Assembly (NCBI RefSeq): GCF_900100435.1
Contig: NZ_FNEX01000031.1
Coordinates: 1 to 40,271 of the forward strand
DNA length: 40,271 nt
Reading direction: 5' to 3'
Source: Pedobacter sp. ok626
GTDB lineage: Bacteria; Bacteroidota; Bacteroidia; Sphingobacteriales; Sphingobacteriaceae
Under the pieces are notes generated by a model. The model was not told where the DNA came from, ran no database searches, and was given only the letters and a program-made list of their open reading frames with translations. This document shows positions 1 to 8,852 of the stretch, piece after piece. Made by a program: the position numbers and the translations under genes. Each line of letters starts with the position of its first letter. Position 1 is the first letter of the stretch.

Positions 1-260
1 TGAGCCTGCTCTTCCAGCTTACGGGAGGAATACGTATTACTCAGGTAACCATAGACCAACAGTTTCAACATCAAACGGGGATGGAAGCTGGAGGCTCCGC
101 CTCCTTTATATTTACGGTTGATCGGTTTAACATCTACCTGATCGACAACCTGTTTAACGATCCGAACCGGATGGCCTAAAGGCACTAACTCTTCCAGGCT
201 ATAAGGTAAAAATGTCGCCTGATCCGGATCATAGGGCTTAAAAACTACTTTTCCTGACAT
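1..260 (-). CDS. IS1182-family transposase, N-terminal part (cut by window edge)
   Basis: The reverse strand reads from ATG at 260 to the window edge without a stop, giving about 86 residues. It begins MSGKVVFKPYDPDQ and continues with LPYSLEELVPLGHPVRIVK, an RKYKGGGASSFHPRLMLKLL segment and YGYLSNTYSSRKLEEQ. This is the DUF772 N-terminal region typical of IS1182-family (IS5-like DDE) transposases, which act at the element ends to move it. The DDE catalytic part and the distal end of the element lie outside the window, so intactness cannot be judged. The start is supported by the characteristic N-terminus. The 3' end of the symporter operon lies just to the right. Confidence 0.85.
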   Translation of the reverse strand, partial: MSGKVVFKPYDPDQATFLPYSLEELVPLGHPVRIVKQVVDQVDVKPINRKYKGGGASSFHPRLMLKLLVYGYLSNTYSSRKLEEQA

Positions 261-295
261 GACTTTAAATTACAAAAATTTCACATCAAAAAAAA

Positions 296-330
296 GAAGC
301 TGCCTCACTTTTGAGACAGCTTCCTTTTTT
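296..330 (-). terminator. Intrinsic terminator of the symporter operon
   Basis: The arms 296-306 and 313-323 form an 11-bp stem with one mismatch and a 6-nt loop. On the reverse strand a run of T residues (295 downward) follows, so it suits termination of the leftward symporter operon ending at 346. On the forward strand it is also followed by T325-330, so it could work both ways. It may also coincide with the end of the IS element; see findings. Confidence 0.75.
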
Positions 331-345
331 ATGCTTTATGATCTG

Positions 346-2031
346 CTACCAGAATGCAGTATAAAGTGCTACAAGCATCGCGAAGATGATCAATGCACCT
401 ATTGCAAATGAAGTAGATACTTTAAACATTTTAGCATCTATTTCTAATCCTTTAGCCACAATACCTTTCTTACCGTCGTAGATACTGATAAAATACATAC
501 CAATCACACAGATCGCAAAAACAATCAGCATTCTATCCATAAAAGGGATTTCGAACACACCAGCGGAGTTTGCTACTGCCCATCCATAGTTATAAAGTGC
601 GGATAAATCGATCATTCCTGGAAGGAACTTAAGAATCACAGAAACGATAAACCCTCCTACTGTAGCAAAAAGCGCCGCATTTGAAGTGGTCTTTTTCCAG
701 AAGAAACCTAAAATAAACATGGCGAAAATACCCGGAGATACGAAACCTGTATATTCCTGAATGTACTGAAAGCCTTGTTTACCTTCGCCCATTAAAGCAT
801 TACCAACAACTAACGAAAGCCCAACTGCCATTAACATAGCAACTACAACGGTAATCTTTCCTACGTTTACTAAAGTGCCTTCTCCAGCGTCCTTATTGAA
901 TGCTTTTTTATAAATATCTAAAGTAAAGATGGTTGCAATACTGTTGGCTTTACCTGCAAGCGAGGCAACAATAGCTGCAGTCAAAGCAGCAAAAGAAAGC
1001 CCTTTTAAACCAACTGGCAACAATCCTAGTAAAGCTGGATAAGCTTTGTTTGGATCCTGAACGCCAGATGAAGTAAGCAGGTTATCAGCACTGATGCCCG
1101 GTATTTTCTCTTTAATGATATAATAAACTGCGATACCTGGAATAACCACGATAACCGGCATTAACATTTTTAAGAATGCAGCAAACAATAGACCTGCTCT
1201 GGCCACTGGTAAGGATGCACCTAATGCTCTTTGCGTAATGTACTGGTTACAGCCCCAATAGCTTAAGTTTGCAATCCACATACCACCGATTAGTACACTT
1301 AAACCAGGTAGATCCATGTAGTTGGGATCGTCCTTCTTAAAAATTAGATGGAAATGTTCAGATGCCCCGTCTGTTAGGATAGAGAACCCTTTGATAATGC
1401 CTCCATTATTAGAGATTAGGTTTAAGGCAATATAAGTAGCTACAAGCCCCCCTAATACCAAGAAGAATACTTGTATAACATCAGTATACCCAATTACCTT
1501 CATGCCTCCCAGCGTGATCAAAATAGCAAATACTGCTAAGCCGATAATACAACCAACAATATTGAGTCCGGAGATACCACTGATAGCCAATGCACCCAGG
1601 TATAAGATCGACATGAGGTTAACAACAATATACAGCATCAACCAGAATACAGCCATAATCATAGCCACCTTTTCATTGTAGCGTTGACTTAAAAACTGAG
1701 GCATTGTAAAGATCTTGTTCTTTAAATAAACAGGCATAAAGAACACAGCTACAATGATTAATGTTGCTGCGGCCATCCATTCATAAGCGGATATGGCTAA
1801 GCCCAATTTAAATCCAGAACCACTCATACCAATCATCTGCTCTGCGGAGATATTTGATGCGATGAGAGAGGCTCCAATTGCCCACCAGGTTAGTGAACCT
1901 TCGGCAAGAAAATAATCTTTTGAATCTGCCGTAGCTGTTTTCTTTTTATAATAGATCCAAAAACCATAGCTGGATACGATTAAAAAGTAAACTAAGAATA
2001 TGATGTAATCATACTTGTGGAGTGTATTCAT
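346..2031 (-). CDS. Sodium:solute symporter (SSS/SLC5 family)
   Basis: A 561-residue polytopic inner-membrane protein with about 13-14 hydrophobic segments. The N-terminal block DYFLAEGSLTWWAIGASLIA (about 39-58) followed by SNISAEQMIGMSGSGF is the hallmark of the SSS family, close to SGLT-like sodium/sugar symporters. Residues near 160-185 (LGGMKVIGYTDVIQ) and the YWGCNQYITQRALGA block near 260 are also family-typical. It probably imports a sugar or related solute with Na+. It is the last gene of a leftward operon behind a DUF1080 protein and a PQQ/haem dehydrogenase (65-nt gap), which suggests it takes up a product of their activity. A terminator follows the stop. The substrate cannot be read from sequence. 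Confidence 0.93.
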   Translation of the reverse strand: MNTLHKYDYIIFLVYFLIVSSYGFWIYYKKKTATADSKDYFLAEGSLTWWAIGASLIASNISAEQMIGMSGSGFKLGLAISAYEWMAAATLIIVAVFFMPVYLKNKIFTMPQFLSQRYNEKVAMIMAVFWLMLYIVVNLMSILYLGALAISGISGLNIVGCIIGLAVFAILITLGGMKVIGYTDVIQVFFLVLGGLVATYIALNLISNNGGIIKGFSILTDGASEHFHLIFKKDDPNYMDLPGLSVLIGGMWIANLSYWGCNQYITQRALGASLPVARAGLLFAAFLKMLMPVIVVIPGIAVYYIIKEKIPGISADNLLTSSGVQDPNKAYPALLGLLPVGLKGLSFAALTAAIVASLAGKANSIATIFTLDIYKKAFNKDAGEGTLVNVGKITVVVAMLMAVGLSLVVGNALMGEGKQGFQYIQEYTGFVSPGIFAMFILGFFWKKTTSNAALFATVGGFIVSVILKFLPGMIDLSALYNYGWAVANSAGVFEIPFMDRMLIVFAICVIGMYFISIYDGKKGIVAKGLEIDAKMFKVSTSFAIGALIIFAMLVALYTAFW

Positions 2032-2096
2032 GTTTTTTTATATTGGTTGTATAAGGTTACTAATGTAAATAAATATGCCAAACCGACTTATCATCC

Positions 2097-4055
2097 TTAT
2101 CTCAATGAGTTGATGTATGCAGCAATCTTTAGCCCATCTGCCTTAGAAACTTGTGGCATTGGCGGCATTTCTGTTGCATAGCCCGGCCAGTTTTCTGGTT
2201 TAGGATTGTGGATCAGCTGCAAGATTTTCTCATCTGAATATTTACGTTTAGCTATATCTATAAATGCCGGACCAATCTGTTTCTTAGTTGGGTTATGGCA
2301 AGCCAGGCAAGTATTATTCGCCAATAAGCCCTTTACTTCCGCGTATGTTGGTGCTTTAGCAGATGCTTTTGTTTCAGCCAATTTTTTTACTGGAACAACT
2401 TTTTCCTTAACCGAGGTCCCTATTTTCTTAGCTGCTGCCGGTGTAACATTTGCCACGGGATCATTTGCCGAATTTCTGGTACTCAACTCATTTGCAGCCA
2501 GCTTCTCTCCTGTCGGGATATTATTTAAAGTATAATAAGCCACCGGATGCACAATTGAGTAGAAGTTCTGTTTTTCGCGAATCCCATTAACTTTTATAGT
2601 ATGGATATAATACTGACGTAAGTTGTCGACTACAATTCTGGCTTTTAAACCGTCAGCCGACACTTTAACACCTTTTATTCTTAAAGATTCAGTGTTTACC
2701 GGCGGTGAACCATATACTGGCTGATATTTGTAAATAAAGCTTTCTACATTATACGAAGCGATATCCTGAGCTGATTTTAAATCTACGGGACTTGTAAATT
2801 CAATCTCAAAACCATCAGGCATGGCCCGTACGGCTTTCATTTCAAAAGGCAATTTATTGTTGTAAACCAAGCGTTCAAGTCCTTCATTTGCATCACCTGC
2901 AGAACCCCATCCACGGTTAGTTTCACCAACAAACAGGGAACCATCCTGCCCCCAGGCCATTCTCAAAACACCAGAACGGAAGCCGCTTCTGAACAAGAAC
3001 GCAGCACCCTGCTCCTCGCCATTCACCTTTTCCATAAACACCCTCGAAATGATGCTCATTCCCTGGTCGCCAACTAAAAGCTGTCCTTCAAATGGACCGA
3101 AAGTACCTTGAGGGATCTTTACAGGTTCTGACGTAGATACGCCTAAAATACCATAAGGCAACCATACAGCTGGCATACGGAGTTCCGGGAATTCCTTTTT
3201 CATATCGAACAAGGTTTTAAAGTTCTCGTTTACTCTGTTTTCTGGTTTGATGTAATTTCCATTGCTATCTTTTATCCTTCTTTCATCCATTTTGGAGTAA
3301 AAAAGCTCAGAACTTAGTTTAACAGGCGAATCGGTTCTTTTTGTCCAGGTTAAACTTGCAGGATGTCCCATAAAATCGCCTTGATTTACTTTCCATACCC
3401 CACCAGAACCAACCCAGTCACCCTGATTTTCTGTATAGTACAACTGACCATCTATTACATTTAATCCTGCGGGCGATCTCATTCCTGCTGCCCAAGGTTT
3501 CATTTTACCATCTTCTGTGATATTCATTGTCCAGCCACGCATAGGGACACGACTTTCCGCACGCCACCATTCCTGGTTACCGAAGGCGACATTGGCTGTA
3601 ACAAAAAAAGAGCCGTCTGTTGCTATTTTAGGACCAAAACTGTATTCGTGATAATGTCCACTTAATGGCCATGCATAAATGGTTTCATAAACATCGGCCT
3701 TGCCATCCATGTTTCTGTCGATAAGCTTAGTCAGTTCGCCTCTTTGGGCTACATAAAAAGCTCCGTCTTTATAGGCTATGCCCAATATTTCGTGCAAACC
3801 GGTAGCAAACTTGCGAAAATAAGGTCTATTGCTGGTTGGATTTTCTACAACATAAACATCACCGCGACGGGTTGATATGCCTAGGTCTCCATTCGGTAAA
3901 GTAACCAGTCCGCCTACTTCTAGTATGGGGCCTTCTGGTATCCTAACCTTCATTATCTTAAAAAAATCTTCTTCTTTAGGCGTTTCCTGAGCCCATACAG
4001 TCGAAAAACTAAAGCTCAAAGCCAGCATTGCCAGCATTTTAAAAGTACGTTTCAT
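2097..4055 (-). CDS. Secreted PQQ/sorbosone-dehydrogenase-like protein with C-terminal cytochrome c domain
   Basis: 652 residues. A Sec signal peptide (about 1-22, ending TVWAQ) leads into a six-bladed propeller region (about 35-400) of the L-sorbosone/glucose dehydrogenase type, with GDLGISTRRGDVYVV, ILGIAYKDGAFYVAQRG and GQDGSLFVGETNRGWG. An Ig-like segment follows (about 405-500), then an Ala/Lys/Pro-rich linker and a class I cytochrome c domain. That domain has haem motif CLACH at 583-587 and Met ligand candidates at 630/633 (MPPMP). The likely role is periplasmic or surface oxidation of a sugar with electrons passed to the haem. It starts 17 nt after the DUF1080 gene, so the two are almost surely co-transcribed. 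A purely binding, non-catalytic propeller is an alternative. Confidence 0.85.
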   Translation of the reverse strand: MKRTFKMLAMLALSFSFSTVWAQETPKEEDFFKIMKVRIPEGPILEVGGLVTLPNGDLGISTRRGDVYVVENPTSNRPYFRKFATGLHEILGIAYKDGAFYVAQRGELTKLIDRNMDGKADVYETIYAWPLSGHYHEYSFGPKIATDGSFFVTANVAFGNQEWWRAESRVPMRGWTMNITEDGKMKPWAAGMRSPAGLNVIDGQLYYTENQGDWVGSGGVWKVNQGDFMGHPASLTWTKRTDSPVKLSSELFYSKMDERRIKDSNGNYIKPENRVNENFKTLFDMKKEFPELRMPAVWLPYGILGVSTSEPVKIPQGTFGPFEGQLLVGDQGMSIISRVFMEKVNGEEQGAAFLFRSGFRSGVLRMAWGQDGSLFVGETNRGWGSAGDANEGLERLVYNNKLPFEMKAVRAMPDGFEIEFTSPVDLKSAQDIASYNVESFIYKYQPVYGSPPVNTESLRIKGVKVSADGLKARIVVDNLRQYYIHTIKVNGIREKQNFYSIVHPVAYYTLNNIPTGEKLAANELSTRNSANDPVANVTPAAAKKIGTSVKEKVVPVKKLAETKASAKAPTYAEVKGLLANNTCLACHNPTKKQIGPAFIDIAKRKYSDEKILQLIHNPKPENWPGYATEMPPMPQVSKADGLKIAAYINSLR

Positions 4056-4072
4056 ATTTGGTGTGGGTCGGA

Positions 4073-5509
4073 TTAGAATGAAATAGAATATTTTAACTTA
4101 TTGCCTAGCAAAATGATCATCTCTTTTTTGCCGTCAACATTCCTGATTATTGGTTTATTTGCCGTCTCTTCAAGTTCCAGGTAAAAAGCTTTTCCATCAA
4201 TTAAATAAAATCCCTGAACCAATTCATCTATAGCGCTTGCGTTTGCCAGTAACACATATAAACCTGATACCGGCTTATCTATGCTAAGCGTTCTGCTTAA
4301 TCCTTTTCCACTATCTAATACTTTAATTGCATCTGTAACCTGAGCACCATAAATGTTGTATTTAAACTCTGGTCTTTCTTCATTATCCATTACATAGCCT
4401 TTTGTGCGGAAACCGGTTCCAGTGCTATCAACTGGCCATGCAGATTGTGGATTGCTTAATTGTGCCACAGCGGGAGTCAATTTGTTTGTGAACCTGGTTA
4501 CTGCACCACGTGCTTTAGAGGTTCCATTACCCCTATCATGCCACATTGGTGTAGCATCAACAAATTCTCCATGCCAGGCAAGTAGCAATAAGCCATTATC
4601 CAAATCATAGCTATAATGCACTTGTTTTGGACTGCCTACAGAAATAGCATGTACTGAGCGTTGATTAGGCGCAAAATCTACAAAGCTGCGAATCATGGTA
4701 TTGGTTGTTGCATCGATATAGATTGGATCAGCACTATCCTTACCCTTCTGACCGCCATTGAGCTGATCGGCAGGTAGCTTTGATATTTTAATATTCTTGA
4801 ATGCTACCGCACCATGGTCTCCCTGCAAACGTAAAGGCCCCATTGCGGTTTCTTTAGAACTACCGCCTCTTGTTGGTCCCAATAGTTCCACGTTGTCGTG
4901 AATAAGCACACCATTCAATTCTACAGTAAGCATCCTTGCATTGGAGATCTTATTTCCAGCAGCATCAAATTGAGGCGCTTGAAATGCTATTTTTAAATGT
5001 TGCCATAAACCTGGTGCTTTACTTGCATTCTGACGTGGTGCATAACCATTATAACCTTTTTGGCCCTCTGCTTTTGATTCATCCCAACGCTCATAAATTC
5101 CACCATTATCTGATGAAAGTGGCTTCGTATTGCCCCATGAATCCAAAAGCTGAATTTCATAATTTCCTTGTAGATAGATGCCCGAATTTGCGCCTTTGGC
5201 CATCATATAATCCAGTTCGAGAATCATATTACCATGTAAAGCTTTGGTAAACAAATCTGCACCCTGGTTCTTCTTACCAGGGAAGTTTACGAGAACTCCT
5301 TCGCCTTTTACAGTTGTTAATTCGTTATCGTTTTTTAGGCTGGCGGTAACGTCATTTGCTAGCGACCAGCTCTTACCTGGTTCTTTAAATGAGGAGAGAT
5401 CATTGAGCGCAATGCTCGATTGGTCAGTCAGTTGTTGAGCCAAGACCAATGTTGTTCCAAACAGCCACAAGAATGCAGTTGTTCCGAACTTTAAATAATT
5501 TAATTTCAT
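4073..5509 (-). CDS. DUF1080 (3-keto-disaccharide hydrolase-type) secreted protein
   Basis: 478 residues with a signal peptide (about 1-24, ending TTLVLAQ). Residues about 35-245 form a concanavalin/LamG-like DUF1080 domain: GMILELDYMMAKGANSGIYL-type strand pattern, NYEIQLLDSWG, GGIYERW, WQHLKIAFQAP, LRLQGDHGAVAFKNIKI. Some members of this family are known to hydrolyse 3-keto-glycosides. The C-terminal half (about 255-478) is a separate domain that I cannot name. It includes RSVHAISVGSPKQVHYSYDL, WHGEFVDATPMWHDRG and a final beta-rich part. It is the first gene of the leftward operon with the haem dehydrogenase and the symporter, a context that fits oxidation and cleavage of a glycoside outside the cytoplasm. 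Confidence 0.85.
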   Translation of the reverse strand: MKLNYLKFGTTAFLWLFGTTLVLAQQLTDQSSIALNDLSSFKEPGKSWSLANDVTASLKNDNELTTVKGEGVLVNFPGKKNQGADLFTKALHGNMILELDYMMAKGANSGIYLQGNYEIQLLDSWGNTKPLSSDNGGIYERWDESKAEGQKGYNGYAPRQNASKAPGLWQHLKIAFQAPQFDAAGNKISNARMLTVELNGVLIHDNVELLGPTRGGSSKETAMGPLRLQGDHGAVAFKNIKISKLPADQLNGGQKGKDSADPIYIDATTNTMIRSFVDFAPNQRSVHAISVGSPKQVHYSYDLDNGLLLLAWHGEFVDATPMWHDRGNGTSKARGAVTRFTNKLTPAVAQLSNPQSAWPVDSTGTGFRTKGYVMDNEERPEFKYNIYGAQVTDAIKVLDSGKGLSRTLSIDKPVSGLYVLLANASAIDELVQGFYLIDGKAFYLELEETANKPIIRNVDGKKEMIILLGNKLKYSISF

Positions 5510-5639
5510 ACAGTGTGTTTGGTTTATTAAATAAATGTAATAAAATCATCCAATTCCAAAAGATTTTTGAAATAATGATTTTGTCACGGATTTAAACCAA
5601 GAGTATGAAAATACTAGCTTAATGCACAATGAAGGCGCT

Positions 5640-5655
5640 TTTTTCACATGAAAAA
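5640..5655. promoter_or_regulatory. Perfect palindrome, possible operator
   Basis: TTTTTCA and TGAAAAA (7 bp each, 2-nt spacer) make a perfect palindrome in the 187-nt gap between the MFS gene end and the DUF1080 gene start, about 130 nt upstream of that start codon. The size suits a dimeric regulator, but A/T-rich palindromes also arise by chance. No clear promoter motif with good spacing was found in this gap. Confidence 0.25.
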
Positions 5656-5696
5656 TGTTAATAAATAATATTGTATAATTTACACTAACTTCCTTT

Positions 5697-6878
5697 TTAG
5701 CTGTTAAGTACATCTGTTTTTGGCTTGTATATAAACTGAAGGTAAATAAGTGCAAGTAATGTAATTCCGGTACACCAGTAAAAGGTTACGGGGATCATGC
5801 GTAAGTCATCAATAAACAACCAGCCCGCAAGTAATGCACCAAAGCCTATTCCAGCTTCTAACGCAATATACATGGTCGCCATAGCTTTCCCTCTTTGGGT
5901 TGGATTACTCAAATCCGCAGTCCATGCAGAAACAGTTGGCGATAACATTCCTGTGGCTATGCCATATAATGCTGAGGCCAACATTAAACTGAATGAGGAA
6001 GTTGACAAAGCAATCCACAATAGTGAAGCTGCCAAAAGTGCGAGTGATATCTTTAAGATATGTGTTCTGCCGTAGTTATCAGATGCCTTACCTGCAACGA
6101 AACGGATAAGCAATGAGGTCAGCGTAAAAACCATAAAGAACAGCCCCTTATTGCTTGTACCAAGATGTGCACTCCAATCTGATATGACCGTTAAAATGGC
6201 TCCATAGCTGATGTAACTCATAAAAATAATGACCACGGCAGGGATTACTCTCCATTCAATAATGTCTTTTTTGTCGATTTTTAGATGTTTCATCTTAAAC
6301 CTTTCCTTTCCCGGTAGGGTTTCTTTCATATTAGCCAAAATAACAATAGACAATAAAGCGAATAAGGAAGAGCAATAGAAAAGTATATTAATGCTATAAT
6401 GATCCGTAATGGTGCTACCTATTGCAGGGCCAATCGCTAATCCGGTACTAAAACAAATACCATGAATCCCCATAGCTTCGCCCCATTTTCCGGGAGGAAC
6501 TAAATCAGCAACATAAGCCGCAGTTGCAGTTGGTTTAAATCCTGTAGAAAACCCGTGAATTAATCTTAGGAGCAAGAAGCCGGCAATTGTAGTCAGCATT
6601 GGATAAAGAAAACCGCAGACAAAACATACCAATGAGCCAACAGCCATCACTGGTATTCTGCCAATAGTGTCTGTTAATTTTCCACTAAATGGTCTGGATA
6701 TGCCAGCTGTTAATGTAAAAAGGGCAATAATTAACCCCTTGTATTCCGCGCCGCCCATAGCTGTTAAATAGGCTGGCAGTTCGGGAATTAGCATGTTAAA
6801 ACTCGCGGAGAAGAGAAAGGAACTTAAACAAACAAGGCCAAATTGTAAGGAGTATATAGAAGTGGAAGGATGTTGCAT
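5697..6878 (-). CDS. MFS transporter (probable drug or sugar efflux)
   Basis: 393 residues with about 12 hydrophobic helices and no signal peptide. The loop 2-3 motif GKLTDTIGRIPVM (near 66-78) is the MFS motif A, repeated in weaker form as GKASDNYGRTHIL in the second half. The helix 5 segment GLAIGPAIGSTITDHYS resembles motif C of drug:H+ antiporters, so export is more likely than uptake. It acts in the inner membrane. It lies 187 nt upstream of the DUF1080 operon on the same strand and 214 nt downstream of the thioredoxin gene, so it is probably its own transcription unit. The start ATG at 6878 directly precedes the first helix. Confidence 0.9.
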   Translation of the reverse strand: MQHPSTSIYSLQFGLVCLSSFLFSASFNMLIPELPAYLTAMGGAEYKGLIIALFTLTAGISRPFSGKLTDTIGRIPVMAVGSLVCFVCGFLYPMLTTIAGFLLLRLIHGFSTGFKPTATAAYVADLVPPGKWGEAMGIHGICFSTGLAIGPAIGSTITDHYSINILFYCSSLFALLSIVILANMKETLPGKERFKMKHLKIDKKDIIEWRVIPAVVIIFMSYISYGAILTVISDWSAHLGTSNKGLFFMVFTLTSLLIRFVAGKASDNYGRTHILKISLALLAASLLWIALSTSSFSLMLASALYGIATGMLSPTVSAWTADLSNPTQRGKAMATMYIALEAGIGFGALLAGWLFIDDLRMIPVTFYWCTGITLLALIYLQFIYKPKTDVLNS

Positions 6879-6904
6879 TGCAACAAAAGTAACAATTAAA
6901 ATTA

Positions 6905-7027
6905 GCCATTCTCTTCAAGAGCTGCATTAACTCATAGAATCCACCATTTTTAATGGTTTCGTTGAGCTCGCAAGCTCGGTTAATTCGCTGAAAAAGCGAA
7001 TAACGCTGAGGCTCTTTCTGAGAAGGC
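6905..7027 (-). repeat. Hairpin intergenic repeat, copy 1 (long form)
   Basis: Read on the reverse strand it starts GCCTTCTCAGAAAGAGC and ends GCTCTTGAAGAGAATGGC, forming a long imperfect hairpin. It begins 65 nt after the stop of the thioredoxin gene. It is 123 nt long, against 68-69 nt for the two other copies, because about 50 nt carrying two further small hairpins sits in the middle, bounded by TTAA on both sides (6927-6930 and 6980-6983). Confidence 0.85.
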
Positions 7028-7092
7028 AAATTTTATGGAAAGCAAGGAGTTTAATTTCCTGTTTCCGAGGTTATTTTATTTGGCGCAGTGCA

Positions 7093-7671
7093 CTACCTTT
7101 TGATTTCGTTCTTGCTGAAAACCGCAGCGATTTCTGAAAGTTGTTTTTCATCAAGTTTAGACGTCTTCTTTAAAGCTTTGATAAAGTGTTGAACTTCTTC
7201 AGGTTTTGCAGGACAGCCAACATTTTCACCCTTTGTAGAAAACGGGGCTCCCTCCGGTCTGATTTGAGAATCAGCAACAAGATTTTGCTTTGCATCAAAA
7301 AGCAACCAGGTTGGTAAGCCTTGATCCGCATTGTAATATTTAGCTAGTAGATCCGAACCACCTGGGTTTTCAAGGTTCTCTTTTCCCTTTGATTCTTTAA
7401 CTACAAAATCCGCGATCACATAGTTTTTATCGAAATAAGGTTTAATAGCAGGATCATTTAGACTTGCTATCATTTTATGGCACCAACCGCACCACGAGGC
7501 ATGGAAAATGGCAAGTACTTGTTTCTTTTCTTTTGCTGCTTTTTTAACAGCTGCGGCTAATACCTCAGTGGCTGGTGCAGGCGTAGCTGCAGCTGGTGTA
7601 GCAGTTTGTGCAATCGCAGACTGGATGGTTAACACTGTTGTAATCGTAAGTAATAATGATTTTAGTTTCAT
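7093..7671 (-). CDS. Secreted thioredoxin-fold protein
   Basis: 192 residues. A signal peptide ends at about A21 (SAIAQ) and an Ala/Thr/Pro-rich spacer follows (22-36). The thioredoxin-like domain has HASWCGWCHKM with the redox cysteines at 61 and 64, and the conserved cis-Pro region GLPTWLLF. The WCGWC active site and the length point to the thioredoxin_7/DUF255-like group, which reduces or isomerises disulfides in the periplasm. It is a monocistronic gene divergent from the HD hydrolase at 7861. The start is well supported because the signal peptide follows at once. Its 3' end is trailed by repeat copy 1. The physiological partner is not evident. Confidence 0.88.
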   Translation of the reverse strand: MKLKSLLLTITTVLTIQSAIAQTATPAAATPAPATEVLAAAVKKAAKEKKQVLAIFHASWCGWCHKMIASLNDPAIKPYFDKNYVIADFVVKESKGKENLENPGGSDLLAKYYNADQGLPTWLLFDAKQNLVADSQIRPEGAPFSTKGENVGCPAKPEEVQHFIKALKKTSKLDEKQLSEIAAVFSKNEIKR

Positions 7672-7860
7672 GATGAATTAAGTTTCGTTGAAGGTACAAA
7701 ATATGCCAAGCTCTTCCAAACTTGAGGAATGAATGGGAATTAAATAACAATAGACATCTACTAAAAATAATTGCATTAATGTTTTCGATAAAACTAAAAA
7801 TATTAGTAATATTGTAGTGCCAATTTACAACAGGAAAACACAGATTTTAAGTCTTATAAT

Positions 7861-8715
7861 ATGATACAATTGAACGACGTCCTTTACGGAAATGTGGAAT
7901 TACCAGCCATATTTGGTGATTTGCTAAATACGGAAACCTTAAAACGCCTTGGTGGCGTGCATCAAAGTGGGGCTGTCTTTTTAGTAAATCCAGATTTGAG
8001 TCACTCACGTTTAGAGCATTCGATTGGTGTAATGTTGTTGATTAAAATGCTTGGCGGTTCTGAACTGGAACAGATTGCAGGCTTACTACATGATGTTTCA
8101 CATACGGCATTTTCTCATGTTGGCGACTATGTATTTGAAAATGGAGAGGAAAATTATCATGAACAAATTTATGCTGAAGTATTATTAAATTCAGAAATAC
8201 CAGGCATTTTATTGAAATACGGTTATCATATTGATCAGATCTTGAACGGTGCTTTTTCTATTCTTGAACAGCCTCTGCCCCACCTTTGTGCAGATCGATT
8301 GGATTATACCTTACGCGATGCTTTGCATGGTGGTCTGATTACAAGGTATAGTGCAAGACAGTTTTTACAGCATATTAAACTACAAGATGTACAAATTGTA
8401 GTTACTGATGAAGTTCAGGCAGATTGGATTAATGATACTTTTAAGCGATTGAATGATGATCTGTTCAATTTACCACTGTATGTATATGCCAATCAGGAAT
8501 TAGCATCAATTATACGTGGATTTCTAAATAGCGGTTTTCTAAAAGAAAGCGACCTACTTAAAGACGATACTTTTCTCCTCAATAAAATTAGAAGTACAAA
8601 TGCCGGCTATGAAGCTATAAAGGCAATAAAGCTACATAAAGGTTATACAAACTTCCTAAAAAAGGGCTCAGCCTTAAAGATAAAACCCCGCAGATTGAAA
8701 GCCCTATTGGTTTAG
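7861..8715 (+). CDS. HD-domain phosphohydrolase
   Basis: 284 residues, cytoplasmic, no membrane segment. The metal-binding HD signature is complete: H53 in HSRLEHS, H77-D78 in GLLHDVSHTAFSH, and a late Asp in HLCADRLDYTLRDA. The spacing is like that of the SAMHD1/dGTPase-related branch of HD hydrolases (YdhJ-like proteins), which act on nucleotides or related phosphate esters. The actual substrate cannot be assigned. It is transcribed divergently from the thioredoxin gene with a 189-nt shared upstream region. A weak promoter-like TAATATTG sits at 7807-7814. Repeat copy 2 follows 57 nt after the stop. Confidence 0.88.
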   Translation: MIQLNDVLYGNVELPAIFGDLLNTETLKRLGGVHQSGAVFLVNPDLSHSRLEHSIGVMLLIKMLGGSELEQIAGLLHDVSHTAFSHVGDYVFENGEENYHEQIYAEVLLNSEIPGILLKYGYHIDQILNGAFSILEQPLPHLCADRLDYTLRDALHGGLITRYSARQFLQHIKLQDVQIVVTDEVQADWINDTFKRLNDDLFNLPLYVYANQELASIIRGFLNSGFLKESDLLKDDTFLLNKIRSTNAGYEAIKAIKLHKGYTNFLKKGSALKIKPRRLKALLV

Positions 8716-8772
8716 TCTAACTCAGATCCTAAACCAATGAAATAATCTGCATCATGCTTAAAACAAAATATG

Positions 8773-8841
8773 CCTTCTCAGAAAGAGCCTAGCGTTCTTC
8801 GCTCCTTCAGCGAAGTAATGCAGCTCTTAAAGAGAATGGCT
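8773..8841 (+). repeat. Hairpin intergenic repeat, copy 2
   Basis: Sixty-nine nt with outer arms GCCTTCTC/GAGAATGGC, middle arms around AAAGAGC/GCTCTT and an inner stem-loop. It lies 57 nt after the HD gene stop. Similarity to copy 3 continues into both flanks (8752-8851 against 11684-11781), including a following TTATTTTGAC. It precedes the promoter of the next gene. Confidence 0.9.
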
Positions 8842-8852
8842 TATTTTGACCT

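Noticed and set aside
5546..5755. 69-aa reverse ORF between the MFS and DUF1080 genes
   Set aside because: Overlaps the MFS 3' end out of frame and has no coding signature; the gap is probably a promoter region.
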